Source: a virus. From it: DNA of 64,000 nucleotides. This document shows, in pieces, positions 59,288 to 64,000 of this stretch. The notes beneath the pieces are model-generated. The model was not told the origin of the DNA. It made no database searches and worked only from the letters and a program-made list of their open reading frames with translations. The DNA lies in IMG/VR virus record IMGVR_UViG_3300028197_001952, positions 1-64,000 of that record. One strand, given 5' to 3'. The stretch's first letter is position 1. Every line of letters starts with the position of its first letter. The position numbers and the translations under genes are program-made.

Positions 59288-61324
59288 TTATAACTCTCTT
59301 GGGGTTCGTGGTCTTTTCAAAACAACTTCATCTCCTCTACCACGAGAAAGATCTAAATTTTCTTCAAGATTAAATTCAAAATTATCTGCATATCCTGTTC
59401 CTGTTCCTCTTCCTCCAGTTTGTGTACCTGTTCCAATAACTATTGGTGTTGATATAGGAGTTGTTGGTGGTTTCACTACCGGTTTTGGTTGTGGTGGCAA
59501 AGGTGGTGGATTTGGATTAGGTTTTGGTGATGGAGGTGGTGTTGGTTTTATAACAACAACTGGCGGTGTTGGTTTAGGTTGTTGTGTAACACAAGGTCCT
59601 AACTCAATACATACAATACCAGGTCCTTTTGATATAGAACCTTTTTGAGCACATATAGTTGTTGTATCACCAGGTAGTAAATTACTCGATGTTTTGGTAT
59701 TACCCACTGCATCTTTATATGTTACTGATAATGGAACTGTTACTACACCACGTCCAGGTTTTTGGAAAAATCTATTTCTTTCAAAACCACCCATTCCACG
59801 ATTACCTTTGTTTTGGTTCATTGAACGATTATCAGCTCCAGGTCCATAATTATTCATATAATCTTCATTTATTCCACCCGCAGGAGATAGTAGATTTGGG
59901 AAGTTGTTACTATTTCTAACACTATACATACGAGTTGATACTGTTTTAACTGGTTTAGGCGTTTCCCTAACATCTCCACTAAACTTAATAGTGGCTTTAT
60001 CATATGTGATGTTAAATGAATCATACTCAACTCCGTTAACAATCTTTGAATTTCCATTTTGCTTATATTTGATAGTTCCGGTTGCTGACCATACATAATA
60101 GTTTTTAGTAATTGTATCAACTCTACCTTTATATTTACACGTACCATCATCCTTAGTAGCATTTCTATTATAATTAAGTGCAGCTGGATCGGTACATCCT
60201 TTGATTGCTGGTTCTTCTTCTTCAACTTCTTCAACTTCTTCAACTACTTTATACCTACAACTACCATCATTATCTTGTGCCAATGAATTGTAATTTTCAG
60301 CTTTGGGGTCAGTACATCCCCTTACTCGTGCATTAACTTTATCTGGAACAGTTGAAGTAAATGATGAATTAGCTGTAACAGATTTCAATATCTGTGAAAC
60401 TTTGTCAAATGTTATTTGTTCTTCTTTACTTAAAATACTATCTCTTTGTATATCTCTTTTTGGTAAATAAAAATCAATAATATTAATTAAAGATTGTTGT
60501 GCATCTCTTTCTAGTTGTGGTATTGATAAATCAATACAATCCGATTTGTCTCCCAATGCATTACCATAATTTACATCATTAATACTCCAATTTCTATTTG
60601 AAGCATAATAATTCATTGATTCAATAAATTTTGTTTTGATTCTGTTTATTAATATTTCAAAACTAGGTATATTGAATTCTGTTTTAATTGTATTTATATA
60701 TTCAACTCCATCACTTTCTGTTCCTTTTGACATTAAGAAATCTTGAAGTATTTTTTCTAAATCTAAATTTTCAATAAAAACGTTAATATAATAAATTACA
60801 TCATCTCTAAATGTTGTATTATCAAGAAATACATTTAATCTTTTTTCTAAATCTTTGTTTGCTCCCTTTGCTCTATTCGGTAAAATTCTAATCTCAGTTC
60901 TTGATGCGGATATCTCATGTACCCATAAATTATTTTCATCAGGAACATCTGTACCCAATCTTCTATTTAAAAGAGTTACTTGAGTTTTGAATATTCCATT
61001 AGAATATCCCGCTTCTCTAATTAATTTTTCAATATCTACTATAAATTCAGGAGTTCCGTTTGATTTTTTAGTAAATTCATTATCTGAAATTATAAAGTAA
61101 TCGTTAATATTTACATCATCAATATAAATGTATCTTACTAACTTACCATCATCTCCTTGTGGTAGTTGGTTTTCACTTGAATCAAATAATATAAATTCGA
61201 TCATATCAGAACAACCTAACCCAAAGTTAGATTTAGATATTTCTTTTTCAAATACCTTTCTATCTTCAGAGTCAACCTTGTACCCTTTTCTATCAATAAT
61301 CTCTTTAAATCCCTCTATCGCCAT
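59288..61324 (-). CDS. Virion protein with two GCTDP-type Cys repeats and a proline-rich tail
   Basis: The product has 678 residues. The N-terminal 330 are helical (YINVFIENLDLEKILQDFL). Two repeats of the Bacteroidota type follow at 336-358 and 376-398 (GCTDPKAENYNSLAQDNDGSC and GCTDPAALNYNRNATKDDGTC), separated by an acidic VEEVEEVEEEEP run. Then come a beta region and a Pro-rich stretch (KPTPPPSPKPNPNPPPLPP) like a flexible stalk, ending GRGDEVVLKRPRTPREL. The repeat is frequent in Bacteroidota surface proteins. Probably a baseplate or tail-side structural protein; it shares the repeat with the next large protein. Confidence 0.78.
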   Translation of the reverse strand: MAIEGFKEIIDRKGYKVDSEDRKVFEKEISKSNFGLGCSDMIEFILFDSSENQLPQGDDGKLVRYIYIDDVNINDYFIISDNEFTKKSNGTPEFIVDIEKLIREAGYSNGIFKTQVTLLNRRLGTDVPDENNLWVHEISASRTEIRILPNRAKGANKDLEKRLNVFLDNTTFRDDVIYYINVFIENLDLEKILQDFLMSKGTESDGVEYINTIKTEFNIPSFEILINRIKTKFIESMNYYASNRNWSINDVNYGNALGDKSDCIDLSIPQLERDAQQSLINIIDFYLPKRDIQRDSILSKEEQITFDKVSQILKSVTANSSFTSTVPDKVNARVRGCTDPKAENYNSLAQDNDGSCRYKVVEEVEEVEEEEPAIKGCTDPAALNYNRNATKDDGTCKYKGRVDTITKNYYVWSATGTIKYKQNGNSKIVNGVEYDSFNITYDKATIKFSGDVRETPKPVKTVSTRMYSVRNSNNFPNLLSPAGGINEDYMNNYGPGADNRSMNQNKGNRGMGGFERNRFFQKPGRGVVTVPLSVTYKDAVGNTKTSSNLLPGDTTTICAQKGSISKGPGIVCIELGPCVTQQPKPTPPVVVIKPTPPPSPKPNPNPPPLPPQPKPVVKPPTTPISTPIVIGTGTQTGGRGTGTGYADNFEFNLEENLDLSRGRGDEVVLKRPRTPREL

Positions 61325-62664
61325 TATCCTTTTTTATTTTTTCTAACCTTCCAAGTAAGGTCTTCTATTTTTACATTACCAGTACCATCTTCAAATTCAA
61401 TTTCTATTTTAAATTTACCACTATAATCTCTCGCTTTGTTAGTCCATGATTTTGGTTTTGGTTTATTCTTTCCACCAATTGATTTTCTAAAGTAAAATGG
61501 TTCTGAATATTCTTGTCCTTGTTCAATATTTACATTTACTGATTGTTTCATTCCACTACTATCATTACCAAGACCTATTACTTTTCCTTCAATACCTCCA
61601 CCAGATGTTTGTATTAATTTAATCTTAGTTATTTTCTTCCCATCATCTCTAAGATTCTTTACCTTTATTACACCAGCTTTACCACTAGATTTTGCTTTTT
61701 TCCTTGCAGTTGTCCATTTTGCACCGTTTTCTTCACCAGGATCCTGGTCACTTACAACGGCAAAATAAACTTCATTACCAGCAGTTGGTGTTAATCCACT
61801 TGCTGCCGCCGCACTTTCTGCAGCTGCTCCTGATACTTGACTTTCCAGTTGTGATACAATACCTTTTTGTACTTCAAGGAGTTCTTTTAAGGTAGCTTTT
61901 TGTGCTTGTAATCCTCGAACTTGTGCAGTAAGAGAAACTCTCTCTATACCTTCCTTAGTACCTTTAATAAGAGACTGTTGGAAATCTGATAATAGTTTTG
62001 TAAACCTATCATTTGCAACTTCGGTCTCATCTTCAGCAGCTGCTCTTTGTAGTAATGCAGAATCTTCTGAGATTTCTAGTTGTGCTACAATGCTTCTTAA
62101 TTCTTCACTAATTGCTATTTGTTCATTTAACTCTACTACCTTTTCTTGTAATTCTCCTACTTTGGAATCAAACCTTGCTTGAAGTTTATCATATTTTTCC
62201 TTAAGTATAAAAGGACCTTTTTTAGGTTTTTGTTTTTTTATTAACTCATCAACCTTAACATCTAAAGATTTTTGTAGTTCCTGTTCGTTATATTTTGGCT
62301 TTTCAATGTATCCAGATGTTTCTCCACTAAATCTTTCTTGTTCTTCTTGTATAGTATCAAATTCATCGGTATCTATCCAATCTGATTTATATTTTACAGA
62401 ATTTGGATTTTTTGTATCTCGTATTGGTTTCATACCATACTTAACAAATGGTCTTTTCTCTTTTAACCAACTAACAGATTTACCTCTTTTTTTGAACTTA
62501 ACAAATTGTTTTGCATCTTCTTTAGATAATTTATTTGGGACATTTCTCCCATCCATTTTGCGCACCATGATAGAACCAGTTTTTTTATCTCTAGTTTTAT
62601 CTATTTCTTTAGAACCTTTTTTTAAAAGTTCACTAACTCTATAATCTTCAGGTTTAGCTGCCAT
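61324..62664 (-). CDS. Probable virion protein with coiled coil
   Basis: The product has 446 residues. The N-terminus is basic (MAAKPEDYRVSELLKKGSKEID). From about 130 to 290 there is a long heptad-like region (KLQARFDSKVGELQEKVVEL, LRSIVAQLEISEDSALLQRA). Then comes an Ala-rich SGAAAESAAAASG hinge. The C-terminal 150 residues look like a beta domain (KVIGLGNDSSGM, YSEPFYFRK, KIEIEFEDGTGNVKIEDLTW). No exact family. It is one base from the DNRLRE gene upstream and shares one base with the Cys-repeat gene downstream, so it is probably part of the same baseplate assembly. Confidence 0.7.
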   Translation of the reverse strand: MAAKPEDYRVSELLKKGSKEIDKTRDKKTGSIMVRKMDGRNVPNKLSKEDAKQFVKFKKRGKSVSWLKEKRPFVKYGMKPIRDTKNPNSVKYKSDWIDTDEFDTIQEEQERFSGETSGYIEKPKYNEQELQKSLDVKVDELIKKQKPKKGPFILKEKYDKLQARFDSKVGELQEKVVELNEQIAISEELRSIVAQLEISEDSALLQRAAAEDETEVANDRFTKLLSDFQQSLIKGTKEGIERVSLTAQVRGLQAQKATLKELLEVQKGIVSQLESQVSGAAAESAAAASGLTPTAGNEVYFAVVSDQDPGEENGAKWTTARKKAKSSGKAGVIKVKNLRDDGKKITKIKLIQTSGGGIEGKVIGLGNDSSGMKQSVNVNIEQGQEYSEPFYFRKSIGGKNKPKPKSWTNKARDYSGKFKIEIEFEDGTGNVKIEDLTWKVRKNKKG

Positions 62665-62665
62665 T

Positions 62666-63727
62666 TTACAATTCTACGGTGAATGTCAAATCTTTATCTT
62701 CAAAGTATTCTATTACACCATTTCTATTTATCTTTGTTTCAATATAATAATCTCTATTAATTTCCCAATTTGTTAAATTTAATTTAAAGAAGTGTCCGTT
62801 TGCATCACAACTAACTTTAGTATAGGTATCATCAAATGGAACAACTACTTCACCAGTTACTATATCTTTAATTTGATAATAAACGGTTGATGGTAAGTAT
62901 TTAACATCTTTATAAGAATATGTGTTGGCGTAAGTCTTAAGAGGATATTTTTCTCTTGCAAAAACTCTTATTGTTGGTTTACTTCCTCTCTTATATGTAG
63001 TTTTTAATCTTTTGAATGTTACATGTATATCATCTGATGTAAGTTCTGTGAGAGAACCAGTATTATACGTAGAATCATCCCAACCAATTCTTAATTTAGG
63101 TTGGTAAATAGTATTTGTTTCTTTTGAAAAGAATTTTAACTGTCCATAATCTTCAGTATCATTTTCTAATGCAGAATCATGCATTAGGATTAATCCATTA
63201 TTTGGGAATGTACCTGCCACCCACTTATTAATTGGTTCTAATATGTTCATTGCCATATCAGCTGATTGATATTCAAATGATTGAGATACTGCAGAACCAG
63301 TTAGCCACATTCCTCCCTTACCATTATGTGAACCTGAACTCTCTAATGAAGCTGAACCGATTAACCAATTAGAAGAAGATGTTCTCTTGTTCCAAGTACA
63401 ACCATCGGTTGATATTTTATCAAATCTAGTACCAATACCACCATCCCATGATTGAGAAATTGCATATCCGTATATTGTGTAATCTGTTGGAATCTCTACA
63501 GATTCACATTCTCTAAGTACTAAATCTGCGGATGATGCCGTGATTTCTCCACTTGCGATTGAAGAAGATATTTCATTTGTATTAAATTGAATTAATGTAT
63601 GTGCAATATCTTTTAAATTACCATAATATGTTTTAGATATTTCCAATATCTCATCTCTACCAGTATTTTGAGATGGTTGTTGTAAATAAATTGTTGAATC
63701 TTTTGATGCTGTTACGAAATAATACAT
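62666..63727 (-). CDS. DNRLRE-domain virion protein
   Basis: The product has 353 residues. The N-terminal 190 show the DNRLRE pattern: VTASKDSTIYLQQPSQNTGRDEILE, LVLRECESVEIPTDYTIYGYAIS, SWDGGIGTRFD, followed by beta strands (WLIGSASLESSGSH, WVAGTFPNNGLILMHDSALE). The C-terminal 130 residues hold beta strands with YKRGSKPTIRVFAREKYPL. DNRLRE folds bind carbohydrates or form surface beta sandwiches. It overlaps the upstream virion gene by one base, so it belongs to the baseplate/tail operon. Confidence 0.75.
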   Translation of the reverse strand: MYYFVTASKDSTIYLQQPSQNTGRDEILEISKTYYGNLKDIAHTLIQFNTNEISSSIASGEITASSADLVLRECESVEIPTDYTIYGYAISQSWDGGIGTRFDKISTDGCTWNKRTSSSNWLIGSASLESSGSHNGKGGMWLTGSAVSQSFEYQSADMAMNILEPINKWVAGTFPNNGLILMHDSALENDTEDYGQLKFFSKETNTIYQPKLRIGWDDSTYNTGSLTELTSDDIHVTFKRLKTTYKRGSKPTIRVFAREKYPLKTYANTYSYKDVKYLPSTVYYQIKDIVTGEVVVPFDDTYTKVSCDANGHFFKLNLTNWEINRDYYIETKINRNGVIEYFEDKDLTFTVEL

Positions 63728-64000
63728 TATACCACCCTCCCTTTTAAATCTTTGTTAGGAAACTTAACTTCAAATACTGATGGGTCTAAAGATGGGTAAA
63801 CCATTTTACCTTTAGTTGCATCTGATATATTATATGAATGAGATGAGTAACTTCCTAAACATTTATTTACTATCTCACACTTTGGTACGGATTGAACTCC
63901 CTCAACACCTGCGATTAATAACTCTATTTCAGAGATATTAATAGCCATGTTAAATGTCCAATTATCTATATTAAAGTAATTTGCTAAGGATTGTTGAACC
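63727..64000 (-). CDS. Baseplate/tail structural protein, C-terminal end only
   Basis: The reading frame stays open to the right edge, so the ATG at 63948 is probably internal. Reading upstream I find VQQSLANYFNIDNWTFNMAIN before it. The visible C-terminus (IELLIAGVEGVQSVPKCEIV, YNISDATKGKMVYPSLDPS, FEVKFPNKDLKGRVV) resembles the end of large T4-like baseplate-wedge proteins (gp6-type), which I cannot confirm. It is followed directly by the DNRLRE gene (one-base overlap). Confidence 0.6.
   Translation of the reverse strand, partial: VQQSLANYFNIDNWTFNMAINISEIELLIAGVEGVQSVPKCEIVNKCLGSYSSHSYNISDATKGKMVYPSLDPSVFEVKFPNKDLKGRVV

Noticed and set aside
1-64000. TATAAATA on the plus strand read as T4 late promoters.
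   Set aside because: All these sites lie before minus-strand genes. On the plus strand they would fire into the wrong direction, so I read the motif as TATATTTATA on the coding strand instead.
1-64000. tRNA genes, CRISPR arrays, insertion sequences and integrase genes.
   Set aside because: I saw no cloverleaf, no regular spaced repeat, no transposase and no integrase; tandem repeats belong to the fibre gene.

Overview
The window is part of the genome of a large, tailed, T4-like (myovirus-type) bacteriophage. The T4-type evidence is a gp20-type portal, a gp17-type large terminase, an Mre11/Rad50 recombination nuclease (gp47/gp46 type), a zinc-ribbon/TOPRIM primase, and a long run of baseplate, tail and fibre proteins. 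The DNA is very A+T rich. Every gene is read from the minus strand except one 53-residue ribbon-helix-helix regulator. Two features suggest a host in the Bacteroidota, probably marine: adjacent virion proteins carry GCTDPxAxNYNxxAxxDDGTC repeats, which are typical of secreted Bacteroidota proteins, and transcription units start behind a TATATTTATA box that resembles the Bacteroidota -7 element (TAnnTTTG). This host assignment is an inference.

Layout in the direction of transcription, right to left. 64000-50354 is a virion module: a baseplate-like fragment, a DNRLRE-domain protein, a coiled-coil protein, two huge proteins with Bacteroidota repeats, a small virion protein, and two paralogous virion proteins separated by a terminator. 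50344-45101 carries a sulfotransferase, a GIY-YIG-like protein, the primase and a fused Mre11-Rad50. The regulator gene lies at 44927-45088 on the plus strand, next to a tandem palindromic operator-like sequence. 44853-36376 is one giant modular fibre or adhesin gene.

36364-10160 is about 26 kb of surface-sugar genes, most of them overlapping by a few bases. It holds glycosyltransferases of several fold families, two GT7-type galactosyltransferase-like enzymes each fused to a LamG domain, two radical-SAM enzymes, and three SGNH-like proteins. It also holds a sulfotransferase and a nonulosonate-like set (NeuB-like synthase, CMP-sugar synthetase, aminotransferase), a short UDP-glucose/GDP-mannose dehydrogenase, an RmlC-like epimerase, a sugar-nucleotidyltransferase and a small-molecule kinase. 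The block looks like a pathway that makes and attaches an unusual sugar to the host surface or the virion.

9973-4412 encodes an 1853-residue polyprotein that joins an NMN-adenylyltransferase-like domain, a zinc ribbon, basic regions, an HD phosphohydrolase, a CCA-adding enzyme and an RNA/DNA-ligase-like domain. Its linkers contain prohead-protease-type (I/L)xE-(G/A/S) sites. I scanned for such sites by eye and found none inside the recognisable enzymes, so the polyprotein may be packaged and cut into separate injected enzymes. I regard this as the most exciting object in the window. 4350-1 then carries two proteins of unknown function, the terminase, a small core-type protein with the same kind of sites, and the start of the portal gene.
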